Positions 1-6,875 are shown, counted from the stretch's first letter. The stretch is 12,980 nt of DNA from JBKJTP01 sp046590195 (GCA_046590195.1 JBKJTP010000055.1:1-12980); one strand, 5' to 3'. Numbers and translations: made by a program. Notes: a model not told the origin generated them from the sequence alone.

Positions 1-258
1 GTTGGCGGTAAGATGTATGTTATTACCAGCACGACGAACCCGGTCTCGATGTCGATCAAGTGCTCGGAGGATGACTTCAATGAGCTGATCGAACGCGAAG
101 GCATTAAACCAGCTCCCTATCTCGCGAAGCACAAGTGGGTGCAACTCGAACGAGCGAATGTGGTAAATGCCCGCGAGTTGAAGACGCTCTTGTCGAAGTC
201 CTACGAGATCATCAAGAGTAAGCTATCAAAGAAGCTTCAGCGAGAACTGGAAGCTTGA
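1..258 (+). CDS. YjbR/MmcQ family protein, C-terminal part (5' end outside window)
   Basis: The reading frame is open from base 1, so this is the 3' part of a longer gene. The first visible residues read VGGKMYVI. In YjbR/MmcQ (DUF419) proteins a GGK-M/I-F segment is internal, so the ATG at base 13 is probably not the start. Other family-like traits are a basic 'SIKC' strand, the segment 'YLAKHKWVQLE' around residues 38-48 of the visible part (family members have a similar H/K-W motif), and the helix ending 'LLSKSYEIIKSKL'. The family has a small CyaY-like alpha/beta fold, and a DNA-binding role has been proposed; the biochemical role is unsettled. About 85 residues are visible, against roughly 110-120 for whole members, so some 30-40 residues lie upstream. 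The gene is followed at once by a terminator, so it is the last gene of its transcript. Family assignment is by motif memory. Confidence 0.75.
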   Translation, partial: VGGKMYVITSTTNPVSMSIKCSEDDFNELIEREGIKPAPYLAKHKWVQLERANVVNARELKTLLSKSYEIIKSKLSKKLQRELEA

Positions 259-265
259 CGAATTT

Positions 266-317
266 GAAGGCCGTTTCACTGAGACGGCTTCTTCGTTTTG
301 AGACGGCTTTTTTGTTT
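266..317 (+). terminator. Intrinsic terminator with a duplicated 3' stem arm
   Basis: Just after the stop codon, CCGTTTC (271-277) can pair with GAGACGG (281-287), with one G-U pair and outer pairs adding to the stem. The ten bases GAGACGGCTT occur twice (281-290 and 300-309). The second copy can pair with the same 5' arm and runs straight into TTTTTTGTTT. The second pairing has the better U-tract and is probably the functional terminator. Confidence 0.75.
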
Positions 318-389
318 GTGTGTTATGAGAATACGCTCACATTCGGCGAGCATTGAAATCTATGAACTGTAGTGCTAGTTAATTCGCCC

Positions 390-1340
390 ATGGTCCAACG
401 AATGAATATTGCAGTCCACTGTGCCTTGCTCCTGATCCTAGGTGCTGGTAATGCAAAAGCACAGAACACACCCACGTCGCCCAAGTACTACACCGTTGTA
501 GGTCTCGGCTCTTCAGAAGGTGACTCCACTTTCTGGTATCCGTACCCGATGGTGGTGCTGGAGACAAAGGACACAGCGAAGCACACGCTTCGAGTGCGCT
601 TCCCGCATTTAGGCATCCTCGGAAATATCGAAGACACGCTGATGCAGCCAACGCACATACTCGATAGCGTGACTGTTGGTTATCGATCTCGAATGCCTCT
701 ATTGCATTTCTCAACTCCGCTCACCCCGTATGTTCTTTTTATCGAGACGATCGAGAAGAGCACCGGTTTTGTGTTGGAGATCCGTCCGCTGCCTTACCGC
801 ATGAGCGTCGAAAAGTTTGCAGGCACACGTATCGACCGTGTGATCGAGCCCGAGTCTCGGCTTGTCAACCCTCTACTTCGCCGCCGATTCGATCGATCAA
901 TGTTGCCGCTCTCGCTCGAGGTCAATCCAGGTTGGCGCTCGCGCGAGGAATTCGATAGCAGCGGCATTTATTCGCTCTCGTTCTTGCATCCTGAGACGAA
1001 TCAGCTTAAAATGACGATCACCATGCGTTCGGCATCGGTGCAGGAGATCGACTCTGCCACATGGACGAACTTCAAAGATCAGGCACGGCGGAGCTTCGGC
1101 GAGCGTGGCATCCCGACGAATAGCGTGGGCGAGTTCGTGGTCGATGACCCGGCTTCGCGCAGCGTTGTTCGTGCAGGCTACGAATTCCTTGCGCTGCGAG
1201 AGGACAAGGGCGTGGATTACATCGCGGCCTACCTCACGCCAAAGTCGATCATCCTGATCATGGCTCCTTTGACGGAGCCTGCCCCTTCGGCCGAGTACGA
1301 CTACTTTCGTTCGATCGCGAGAAGTTTTAAGATCAAGTAA
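390..1340 (+). CDS. Exported protein of unknown function
   Basis: I do not recognise this protein. From the ATG at 390 it is 316 residues: a short n-region with one Arg (MVQRMN), a hydrophobic core (CALLLILGAG) and a likely signal peptidase I site after NAKA or AQN, so it is probably periplasmic or cell-surface. Other starts are GTG at 372 (a longer n-region) and ATG at 402 (no positive charge). None has a Shine-Dalgarno. The mature protein is rich in beta-type segments. The C-terminal 140 residues or so ('LSLEVNPGWRS' to 'YFRSIARSFKIK') resemble in layout the PsbP/Mog1-like lipoprotein fold, where an amphipathic 'F..i..SF' helix ends the domain; this is a guess from pattern only. It stands alone between two terminators, so it is probably monocistronic. 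Confidence 0.7.
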   Translation: MVQRMNIAVHCALLLILGAGNAKAQNTPTSPKYYTVVGLGSSEGDSTFWYPYPMVVLETKDTAKHTLRVRFPHLGILGNIEDTLMQPTHILDSVTVGYRSRMPLLHFSTPLTPYVLFIETIEKSTGFVLEIRPLPYRMSVEKFAGTRIDRVIEPESRLVNPLLRRRFDRSMLPLSLEVNPGWRSREEFDSSGIYSLSFLHPETNQLKMTITMRSASVQEIDSATWTNFKDQARRSFGERGIPTNSVGEFVVDDPASRSVVRAGYEFLALREDKGVDYIAAYLTPKSIILIMAPLTEPAPSAEYDYFRSIARSFKIK

Positions 1341-1380
1341 AATATTTAAATCCATCCGATACTCCGTCGGCGTAGGATAG

Positions 1381-1500
1381 ATAGGCGCCACAGAGTTGCC
1401 TGATCTCTTTCGTGGGGCTGGAGACAGGCTATGAAGAAAACCTTCGGCTCTGGAGCGCCTCGTAAAGGACCGGATGTACATTGTATGTCCGGTCTTTTCA
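1381..1500 (+). ncRNA. Candidate structured RNA (three-way junction plus terminator)
   Basis: The gene-free stretch after the exported-protein gene folds well on the plus strand. Stem P1 is AGGCGC (1383-1388) with GCGCCT (1455-1460). Inside it, P2 is GCCTG-A-TCTC (1398-1407) with GAGACAGGC (1421-1429), nine pairs with one bulged A. P3 is GAAG (1433-1436) with CTTC (1442-1445). A strong terminator follows directly. I could not match it to a known riboswitch, 6S, SRP RNA or RNase P motif. It may be a small RNA or just the folded 3' UTR of the upstream gene. Ends are approximate and no promoter was identified with confidence. Confidence 0.35.
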
Positions 1501-1504
1501 TTTT
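1464..1504 (+). terminator. Very strong intrinsic terminator
   Basis: GACCGGATGTAC (1468-1479), the triloop ATT and GTATGTCCGGTC (1483-1494) form 12 continuous pairs. Flanking AAAG/TTTT (1464-1467 with 1495-1498) extends this to 16, and TTTTCATTTT follows. The two internal G-U pairs work only in plus-strand RNA, so it ends rightward transcription. Confidence 0.85.
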
Positions 1505-1555
1505 ATCGTCCGCAAGGTAACAACGAGCATGGTCGGAAATTTCGGTTGCCCACCC

Positions 1556-1704
1556 ACCCCCTCCGCCCTTCGGCCACCTCCCCCTCTTCGATGTGGAGGA
1601 TCATCTAAGGACGTGTAGTTATTCCGGCGGATCCATTTCACCCAGGCTTTTAAAATTGATCCTCCACCTCGAAGAGGGGGAGGTGGCCGAAGGGCGGAGG
1701 GGGT
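1556..1704. repeat. REPIN/MITE-like inverted repeat, 48-base arms
   Basis: Bases 1556-1603 and 1657-1704 are reverse complements with a single mismatch (1592 against 1668), separated by 53 bases. The arms contain a small GCC-CTTC-GGC hairpin, a layout seen in REP sequences paired as REPINs. No transposase or coding content lies inside. A 69-codon open frame running out of the left arm (1593-1802) is dictated by the repeat and is not convincing as a gene. Related pyrimidine-rich 'CCCCCTCCGCCC' type repeats are, to my knowledge, scattered in many bacterial genomes. There is no obvious target-site duplication. Confidence 0.8.
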
Positions 1705-1825
1705 TGCTCGGGGTCGCGAATGCTCTCAGTCCTCGACAACCGCTTTTCCCCCTTTTCTCTGCAACCCGCTACCCGGATTCATCGTATGAGTGCTTGAGTT
1801 AGCCTGTCACACTTAATCATACGAT

Positions 1826-2389
1826 ATGACAAAGTACATCCTCCTCGTACTTTTTCTTCTAAGCTCTACAGTTATCGCGAGCGAGGCCTCGGCTCAGAAG
1901 TCGAAGAGCAAGATCGCGATCCAGACGCAGGCGCCTGTCAAGCGGCTTGACACGCTGACGATCGGTGGGCTTCGTCCTGGCGATCAGATTGCTGCGCTCA
2001 AGCGTGTCGGCTACAAGCTTGACACCGTTTTCTGGCAGGGCAACTCTGGTGCAAACATGCTCAAGGGCATCGTCACTCAGTTTGGCCAGAAGGGAGAGTG
2101 CCGGATCTCCACTCGCGATGGCGAGATCCAGCAAGTGGCGTTCAACATGGGCTATGCAGACTCGAACAAGGCAATGGACGCTTTCAAGAAGCTTGAGCGT
2201 GAGATCAGCAAAGCTTATGGCGACCCCGACGAGGCGTACAACAACGTTCATAAGTCGATCAAGTGGTTTGGCGATAAGCGCGTACTGAACCTGAAGGGCG
2301 TAGAAGGCACCTCGACTCTCAGCATCACGCTCACACAGATAGCAAAACCAGAGGCCAGCCCGGGGCCCCTGCGAGTCCGGCAAAGGTGA
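1826..2389 (+). CDS. Small exported protein of unknown function
   Basis: The product is 187 residues and I do not recognise it. The first 24 residues form a classical signal peptide: MTK, a leucine-rich core (YILLVLFLLSSTVIA) and an 'ASA-Q' cleavage site. The mature protein starts with a basic, disordered stretch (KSKSK) and then has one compact domain of about 130 residues with the pattern 'IGGLRPGD', 'FGQKGECRIS', 'DGEIQQVAF' and 'YGDPDE'. A helix-rich 'G..PGD...L...G' opening and a '..YG.P....' turn recall BamE/SmpA-like periplasmic modules, but this is speculation. The C-terminal tail (about 12 residues, ending PLRVRQR) is basic and Pro-rich. There is no Shine-Dalgarno before the ATG. The preceding sequence is the REPIN-like element, so the promoter must lie between about 1705 and 1825 or upstream of the repeat. 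Confidence 0.7.
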   Translation: MTKYILLVLFLLSSTVIASEASAQKSKSKIAIQTQAPVKRLDTLTIGGLRPGDQIAALKRVGYKLDTVFWQGNSGANMLKGIVTQFGQKGECRISTRDGEIQQVAFNMGYADSNKAMDAFKKLEREISKAYGDPDEAYNNVHKSIKWFGDKRVLNLKGVEGTSTLSITLTQIAKPEASPGPLRVRQR

Positions 2390-2483
2390 TCTCGTGCCGC
2401 CCCTCGGAACAAATCCCCCCGCCCGAATGCTACGAGTGCGGCGTTCACTTTTGACGCCAGAACTCATCCACTAAGCATTTGAC

Positions 2484-3584
2484 ATGGGCATCCGCTGCGG
2501 CATTGTTGGCCTCCCGAACGTAGGCAAGTCAACCCTTTTTAACGCGATCACTTCCAGCTCACAGGCGGCAGCCGAGAACTACCCCTTCTGCACCATCGAG
2601 CCGAACACTGGCGTCGTCACTGTGCCCGATCCGCGCATGAAGGCACTCACCGAGCTCATGGATCCAGACCGCGAGGTACCGACGACGATCGAGTTCGTCG
2701 ACATCGCTGGGCTCGTCAAGGGCGCAGCGACCGGCGAGGGTCTTGGCAATCAGTTCTTGTCGCACATTCGCGAAGTCGATGCTATCACGCACGTTGTTCG
2801 TGCCTTTGACGATGGCAACATCATCCACGTCGATGGATCGGTCAACCCGAAACGCGACATCGAGGTCATCGGGGCAGGGCTTATCTTGAAGGATCTCGAT
2901 ACACTCGAGAAAAAAGCTGACGGCGTGCAGCGCAAGACAAAGACCGGCGACCCAAAGGCAAAGCTCGAAGCAGATTTTTACAATCGTCTCCGCGAGCACA
3001 TGGTGCAGGGGCGCTTAGCGCGCTATATGCCGATCGTGAACGAGGACGAGCAGCTTTGGCTACGCGAGATGCACCTTCTCACCGCGAAGCCTGTGCTTTA
3101 TGTTGCAAATACCGACGAACAATCGGTCGTTAGCGGCAACGCCTACATCGACTCGATCCGCGAGATAGCAAAGAAAGAAGGCGCTGGCGTTGTTGTGATC
3201 TGCGCGAAGATCGAGGCCGAACTCTCGGAGCTTCCGGAAGAGGAACGTGGGCAATTCCTGAAAGATCTGGGGTTGCCAGAGCCTGGACTTAACGCACTTG
3301 TCCGCGGTGCTTACGAATTGCTTGGTCTGCAGACCTACTTCACTGCTGGTAAGAAAGAGGTCCGTGCCTGGACCGTCCGAAAGGGAGCCCGCGCACCAGA
3401 GGCGGCTGGCGTAATTCACACCGATTTCGAGAAGGGCTTCATCCGAGCCGAAGTGATGAAGTACGACGACATCGTCCGCCTGAAGTCCGAGTCTTCTGTC
3501 AAAGAAGCCGGCCTGCTCCGCAGCGAAGGCAAGGAATACATCGTCCAAGACGGCGATGTCATGCATTTCCGCTTTAATGTTTAA
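2484..3584 (+). CDS. ychF: Redox-regulated ribosome-binding ATPase YchF (Obg-family)
   Basis: This is a full-length YchF/OLA1-type P-loop NTPase of 366 residues; E. coli YchF is 363. The order is: P-loop GLPNVGKST (9-17), then switch II 'DIAGLVKGA' (73-81), where the DxxG is present and the usual catalytic Gln is replaced by a hydrophobic residue, as is typical of the HAS-NTPases. A coiled-coil insertion follows (about 130-195). 'NTDE' (209-212) replaces the NKxD guanine-recognition motif, which is why YchF prefers ATP. A C-terminal TGS domain (about 283-365) ends 'DGDVMHFRFNV'. The protein is cytosolic, binds the ribosome and is linked to stress responses. The start ATG at 2484 gives the canonical 'MGIRCGIVGLPNVGKST' beginning; no Shine-Dalgarno is visible. 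It lies 94 bases after the small exported protein with no terminator between them, so they may be co-transcribed. Confidence 0.97.
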   Translation: MGIRCGIVGLPNVGKSTLFNAITSSSQAAAENYPFCTIEPNTGVVTVPDPRMKALTELMDPDREVPTTIEFVDIAGLVKGAATGEGLGNQFLSHIREVDAITHVVRAFDDGNIIHVDGSVNPKRDIEVIGAGLILKDLDTLEKKADGVQRKTKTGDPKAKLEADFYNRLREHMVQGRLARYMPIVNEDEQLWLREMHLLTAKPVLYVANTDEQSVVSGNAYIDSIREIAKKEGAGVVVICAKIEAELSELPEEERGQFLKDLGLPEPGLNALVRGAYELLGLQTYFTAGKKEVRAWTVRKGARAPEAAGVIHTDFEKGFIRAEVMKYDDIVRLKSESSVKEAGLLRSEGKEYIVQDGDVMHFRFNV

Positions 3585-3592
3585 CTCAGGGC

Positions 3593-3646
3593 AGTTCTGA
3601 GTTCTCAATGCTGTATCCCAAATTCAGAACTCAGAATTCAGAACTC
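3593..3646. repeat. Heptamer-based palindromic repeat
   Basis: AGTTCTGAGTTCT (3593-3605) can pair with AGAACTCAGAATT (3626-3638) in 13 positions, one of them G-U. The right side is itself a run of near-identical heptamers (CAGAACT, CAGAATT, CAGAACT). It follows the ychF stop codon. No U-tract follows, so it is not a normal intrinsic terminator, although it may end or protect the ychF transcript. Confidence 0.6.
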
Positions 3647-3664
3647 CCAAAGCACAGCTGGTCG

Positions 3665-3672
3665 TATCTTTG
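3665..3672 (+). promoter_or_regulatory. Bacteroidota-type -7 box TATCTTTG
   Basis: TATCTTTG matches the Bacteroidota housekeeping -7 consensus TAnnTTTG exactly. It lies 38 bases before the GTG start of the HD hydrolase gene, in a non-coding gap. No good -33 TTG is present about 20 bases upstream, which lowers confidence. Confidence 0.5.
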
Positions 3673-3710
3673 CATACTGAACGAGCCATCTGCCACCGTA
3701 TTGTGACGAC

Positions 3711-4337
3711 GTGTCTTTAGCACAGCCTTCCAAGAAGTACAACGAGACCCATTTGAGCCGCACGGAGCTGGAACACCTGCTCCGCGATAAGAACGTGCAA
3801 GCGACTCAAGTGAACAAGGTGCTCGATGCCTACGAGATGGCCGAGAGCGTCCATGAATTCCAGAAGCGCTTAGACAAGACCCCCTATTTCTGGCATCCGA
3901 GCCGCGTCGCGAAGATCCTGCTTATCGAGCTCGATCAATACGACCCGAACATCCTTTGCGCTGCGCTGCTCCATGATGCGCTAGAGGACAGCCACGTACT
4001 GACGCCCGAGATCATCGAGCTGAACTTCGGCAGCTACACCAGCTATCTGGTACAGAAGCTGACGAAGGACATCAAGGCTGAAGGCGCGATGAAGGATTGG
4101 GTCGAGCGCGAGTACATCGAGAAGCTCATGCTCGCAAGCGAGGACGCCCGCATCTTAAAGCTTACCGATCGGCTGGACACGTTCCGCTGCCTCGAGTTCA
4201 ACGTCAAGAAGAACCCGATCAAGTACGTCATGGAGACCCAGACGCACTACTATCCCCTCGCGGCCGGCAGCGCAAACCCCCGCATGAAGTACATCCTCAA
4301 AGAGCTCCAAAAGAACGCGAACAAGTTTTTGGGGTGA
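3711..4337 (+). CDS. Stand-alone SpoT-like HD-domain hydrolase (probable small alarmone hydrolase)
   Basis: The 208-residue product matches the hydrolase (HD) domain of RelA/SpoT proteins and has no synthetase, TGS or ACT domain. The metal-site residues are spaced as in the family: H62 in 'YFWHPSRVA', H88-D89 with E92-D93 in 'AALLHDALEDS', and D153 in 'KLTDRLD'. 'FGSYTSYLVQKLTK' (106-119) is the following helix. Mn-dependent enzymes of this type remove the 3' pyrophosphate of (p)ppGpp, but some act on other nucleotides. After D153 the usual 'DRLxNxRT' reads DRLDTFRC, so the conserved Asn is Thr157 and the Thr is Cys160; both positions contact the nucleotide in Rel structures as I recall. Substrate or activity may therefore differ. 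The start is GTG at 3711; no ATG precedes the domain and there is no Shine-Dalgarno. A TAnnTTTG box sits 38 bases upstream. Confidence 0.85.
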   Translation: MSLAQPSKKYNETHLSRTELEHLLRDKNVQATQVNKVLDAYEMAESVHEFQKRLDKTPYFWHPSRVAKILLIELDQYDPNILCAALLHDALEDSHVLTPEIIELNFGSYTSYLVQKLTKDIKAEGAMKDWVEREYIEKLMLASEDARILKLTDRLDTFRCLEFNVKKNPIKYVMETQTHYYPLAAGSANPRMKYILKELQKNANKFLG

Positions 4338-6050
4338 TCATCGAGTATTAAGACTCCGTTCTATCACCGGCAATGTGATCGTGAAGGTGCTGCTTTTGCC
4401 TGCCCCGGGGCTGGTGGCTTCGATGGTGCCGTTGTGAAGTTCGACGAATCCTTTGACGATGGAGAGACCGAGACCCAAGCCGCCATGCTTGCGGCGCATG
4501 GCTGTTTCGGCCTGACTGAACTTATCGAAGATGTATGGCAGAAACTCTGCGTCGATACCAATGCCCTGATCGCTGACTATAAGCTCGATCATCTTACCTT
4601 TACTTTTAAGCGCGATCTCGATCGTACTGTTCTCCGGCGAGAACTTCACCGCATTCGTGATCAGATTGAGCAACACCTGACGGAGCCGCAGTTCATCGCC
4701 ATCGACCATTCCAACATTGGCATCAATGCTAGTCTTAAACTGGATCGACTTCGCCTTGGCAGCAATGCTCGCAATCTCGATCGATGAGGCGATCACTGAT
4801 TGCAACGATACAGGTGCGGTCTCGAGATGGATCTTTCCCGATTGAATTCGTGTGACGTCAAGCAGATCATCGATCAACTGCGCAAGCGCTGATGCGTTGC
4901 GATCGATCGCTGCAAGGGCCTCTTCCCACTTGAGCTGATCGTCTCTCGTTTGCGAGAGCAAATAGGTCCAGCCGAGTATTGCCGTAAGCGGCGTACGCAA
5001 TTCGTGCGACAAGATCGCGAGGAATTCGTCTTTTGCTTTGCTCGCCTTTTCAGCAGCCTCGCGCGCTTCGCGTTCAGTATCAAGCAAGTGATTGCGCTCT
5101 TTTTCGGCTTTGATGCGCTCAGTCAGATCGACTCCGTGCGCGAATATTCCGGTTACCGCGCCGTTTGAATTCTTAATAGGTTGATACACGAACTCCACCC
5201 ATCGCTCCTCGAGTGGCGCGCCGGGAGCGCGCTGCATCATCAACGATACTTCGCCGCCAATAAATGGCTCGCCTGTGCGATAGACCGAGTCAAGCAATTC
5301 GAAAAATCCCTGGCCTTCAACTTCAGGCAGCGCAACGCGCACTGGCTTATTCAAAATGTCGCGGTCTCCGATCAAGGAGAGATACGGCTCGTTGACAAGT
5401 TCAAAGACATGCTCCGGGCCACTTAACATTGCCATGAAGGCGGGTGACGTCCGGACCGCTTCGTGTAAACGCTGATTCTGTGTTTCGATCTCACGCAGCA
5501 ACTCTTCGCGTTGCTGCTCCATCCTTCTTCGATCGAGTTCTGAGTTTACCTTATCAGTAGTGTCGAAGAGTGTGACAAGGACGCCGCCGATGTTATCATC
5601 GTCATCGTAAATCGGACTATAAGAGAGCGTAAGATAAACATCGCGAAGCTCGCCTTCGAGGATCAGTGGATACAGTTGATCATCGAATGTGAACGACTCT
5701 CCCTTCGACATGACACGATCCCAGATCGGCGCGTTGATATGCCACACTTCTGGCCACGCGTCCTTGTTTCCCATACCGAATACTTTCGGATGTCTATCAG
5801 CCACAATGCGTCTGTATCCGGCGTTATAGATCTGAATAAGATCTGGTCCCCACAAGATGATATTCGGAAATGGATGCGCCATCATCATGGAGATCATCGA
5901 GCGCAAACTGCGCGACCACAAGTCCTGCGGTCCTAATGTTGTCGCTGCCCAATCGATGGAATCGAATACACGCTTGATGTCCTCGATATCTCCTCCGGCA
6001 GAATGGGAGAAGGTTGAGCTCAGCGGTAACAAAGGGGTAAGATCAGACAT
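4338..6050 (-). CDS. Soluble PAS-PAS sensor histidine kinase
   Basis: The 570-residue protein has no membrane segment or signal peptide, so it should sense an intracellular cue. An N-terminal PAS-type domain (about 28-165) has 'DWAATTLGPQDLWSRSLR' and 'ILWGPDLIQIYNAGYR', a pattern common at the front of bacterial PAS/GAF kinases. A second PAS domain spans about 197-312. A coiled-coil linker (about 313-342) leads to the HisKA dimerisation domain with phospho-acceptor H349 in 'LSHELRTPL'. The HATPase domain has the N-box 'LLNLITNAVKFSP' (N466), 'DQGIGID' (G1), 'PYIFDKFSQ' (F box) and 'GGLGLGLSIVKG' (G2). All catalytic motifs are intact. There is no receiver domain and no response-regulator gene nearby, so its partner lies elsewhere (orphan kinase). 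Its TGA stop abuts the stop of the HD hydrolase gene. The gene is transcribed divergently from tspO with about 200 bases between the starts. Confidence 0.93.
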   Translation of the reverse strand: MSDLTPLLPLSSTFSHSAGGDIEDIKRVFDSIDWAATTLGPQDLWSRSLRSMISMMMAHPFPNIILWGPDLIQIYNAGYRRIVADRHPKVFGMGNKDAWPEVWHINAPIWDRVMSKGESFTFDDQLYPLILEGELRDVYLTLSYSPIYDDDDNIGGVLVTLFDTTDKVNSELDRRRMEQQREELLREIETQNQRLHEAVRTSPAFMAMLSGPEHVFELVNEPYLSLIGDRDILNKPVRVALPEVEGQGFFELLDSVYRTGEPFIGGEVSLMMQRAPGAPLEERWVEFVYQPIKNSNGAVTGIFAHGVDLTERIKAEKERNHLLDTEREAREAAEKASKAKDEFLAILSHELRTPLTAILGWTYLLSQTRDDQLKWEEALAAIDRNASALAQLIDDLLDVTRIQSGKIHLETAPVSLQSVIASSIEIASIAAKAKSIQFKTSIDANVGMVDGDELRLRQVLLNLITNAVKFSPENSTIEIALKSKGKMIELIVSDQGIGIDAEFLPYIFDKFSQAETAMRRKHGGLGLGLSIVKGFVELHNGTIEATSPGAGKSSTFTITLPVIERSLNTR

Positions 6051-6214
6051 CTGGATTCGGTAAGCGCTATTGGGGCACTGAGAAACCCTGGCAAGTCAAT
6101 TATTGTCCCGCGCATTCGGCCACCTTGCTCTATTGGAATGCTGCTCAGTTTGTCTTGTTCAATTTTAGTTGTCAGGTGCGCAGCCCTGCAGGATGTCTGA
6201 CAATTCCTATCCTT

Positions 6215-6233
6215 TACATTTTATGTATATTGC
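6215..6233 (+). promoter_or_regulatory. Possible AT-rich promoter of the TspO gene
   Basis: Two overlapping AT-rich boxes, TACATTTT (6215-6222) and TATATTGC (6226-6233), each one or two bases off TAnnTTTG, lie 16-28 bases before the TspO start in the divergent gap to the kinase. No -33 element was seen, so this is weak. Confidence 0.3.
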
Positions 6234-6249
6234 GAATAACCACCTTCAC

Positions 6250-6726
6250 ATGCGCCAGAAAATTCAAGTCCTCCCTGTTCTTATCATCACGCTTTGCGTC
6301 GTTGTCATTTCGCTGCTTGGGCAAATGGCTACGAACTCACAAGGCGAGTGGTTCAAGTCGCTTGCGAAGCCGAGTTGGAATCCACCGGGCTGGCTTTTCG
6401 GTCCGGTATGGAGCACGATCTATGTGCTCTTCATTGTCTCCGCGTCGATCGTCTGGCATCGCACCTCTGGTGCGGCGCGATCAACGTTGATGAAGCTCTA
6501 CGCCATCAACGGCCTTTTCAATCTAGCCTGGAGCTTTTGTTTCTTTGCGGCCGAGAGCACAGTCCTCGGCATTATTGATATCATATTCGTCTGGATCACT
6601 GTGCTGCTGCTCGTCATCAAGACCTGGCCCGTCTCAAAGCCAGCATCCATGATGCTCCTCCCTTATCTCCTCTGGGTTACATTCGCGTCGATATTGAATT
6701 TTTCGATCATGTGGATGAATTCGTAG
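6250..6726 (+). CDS. tspO: TspO/MBR family membrane protein (tryptophan-rich sensory protein)
   Basis: From the ATG at 6250 the product is 158 residues, the usual length for bacterial TspO. Upstream ATGs in the same frame (from 6169) would add a hydrophilic stretch that the family lacks. Five membrane helices are visible: about 6-26, 46-69, 78-100, 104-125 and 132-156. Family motifs are 'PSWNPPGWLFGPVWSTIYVL' (41-60, the W-x-P-P and VW-x-x-IY signature), 'NGLFNLAWSFCFF' (87-99) and 'LLPYLLWVTFASILNF' (136-151). TspO binds tetrapyrroles and other hydrophobic ligands and is tied to stress or light regulation in several bacteria; its physiological reaction is debated. No carotenoid or porphyrin genes are adjacent, so context gives no ligand. 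A REPIN-like element begins at its stop codon. Confidence 0.95.
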   Translation: MRQKIQVLPVLIITLCVVVISLLGQMATNSQGEWFKSLAKPSWNPPGWLFGPVWSTIYVLFIVSASIVWHRTSGAARSTLMKLYAINGLFNLAWSFCFFAAESTVLGIIDIIFVWITVLLLVIKTWPVSKPASMMLLPYLLWVTFASILNFSIMWMNS

Positions 6727-6875
6727 GGCAATGCCGTTGGCATGGCGGATGGGGTCGGCAGAATGTACGATCGGTAACCTGAATCTCGGGAAGAGGCCTT
6801 TTAGCGTTGGCAAGCTCGCTATCATCGACAAGATCTCAGCACTCGCCACCCGACATGCCAACGGCATGTCACTAC
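6723..6875. repeat. Second REPIN-like element (inverted REP pair)
   Basis: ATGCCGTTGGCATG (6731-6744) and CATGCCAACGGCAT (6854-6867) are perfect inverted copies. Weaker similarity extends outward and inward, so each arm is about 32 bases. Each arm also forms its own hairpin ATGCC-GTT-GGCAT, the hallmark of a REP unit. The total of about 153 bases, with a non-coding core, is close to the size of the element at 1556-1704, but the sequence is unrelated. It starts at the tspO stop codon. Confidence 0.65.

Noticed and set aside
897..1481. Minus-strand open frame of 194 codons across the exported-protein gene
   Set aside because: It has Arg-rich shadow composition, no start signal, and runs through the terminator/RNA region; the plus frame has a signal peptide.
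1381..1500. Known riboswitch or 6S/SRP/tmRNA/RNase P RNA
   Set aside because: I looked for conserved cores of TPP, cobalamin, SAM, c-di-GMP, FMN, fluoride, SRP and RNase P RNAs and found none, so only an unassigned candidate is reported.
1593..1802. A 69-codon plus-strand open frame
   Set aside because: It begins with GTG inside the left arm of the inverted repeat and most of it reads through the repeat; the product is low-complexity and unrelated to a family.
6169..6249. Earlier start for TspO giving 185 residues
   Set aside because: The added 27 residues are hydrophilic and absent from the family, and the extra stretch would overlap the likely promoter region.
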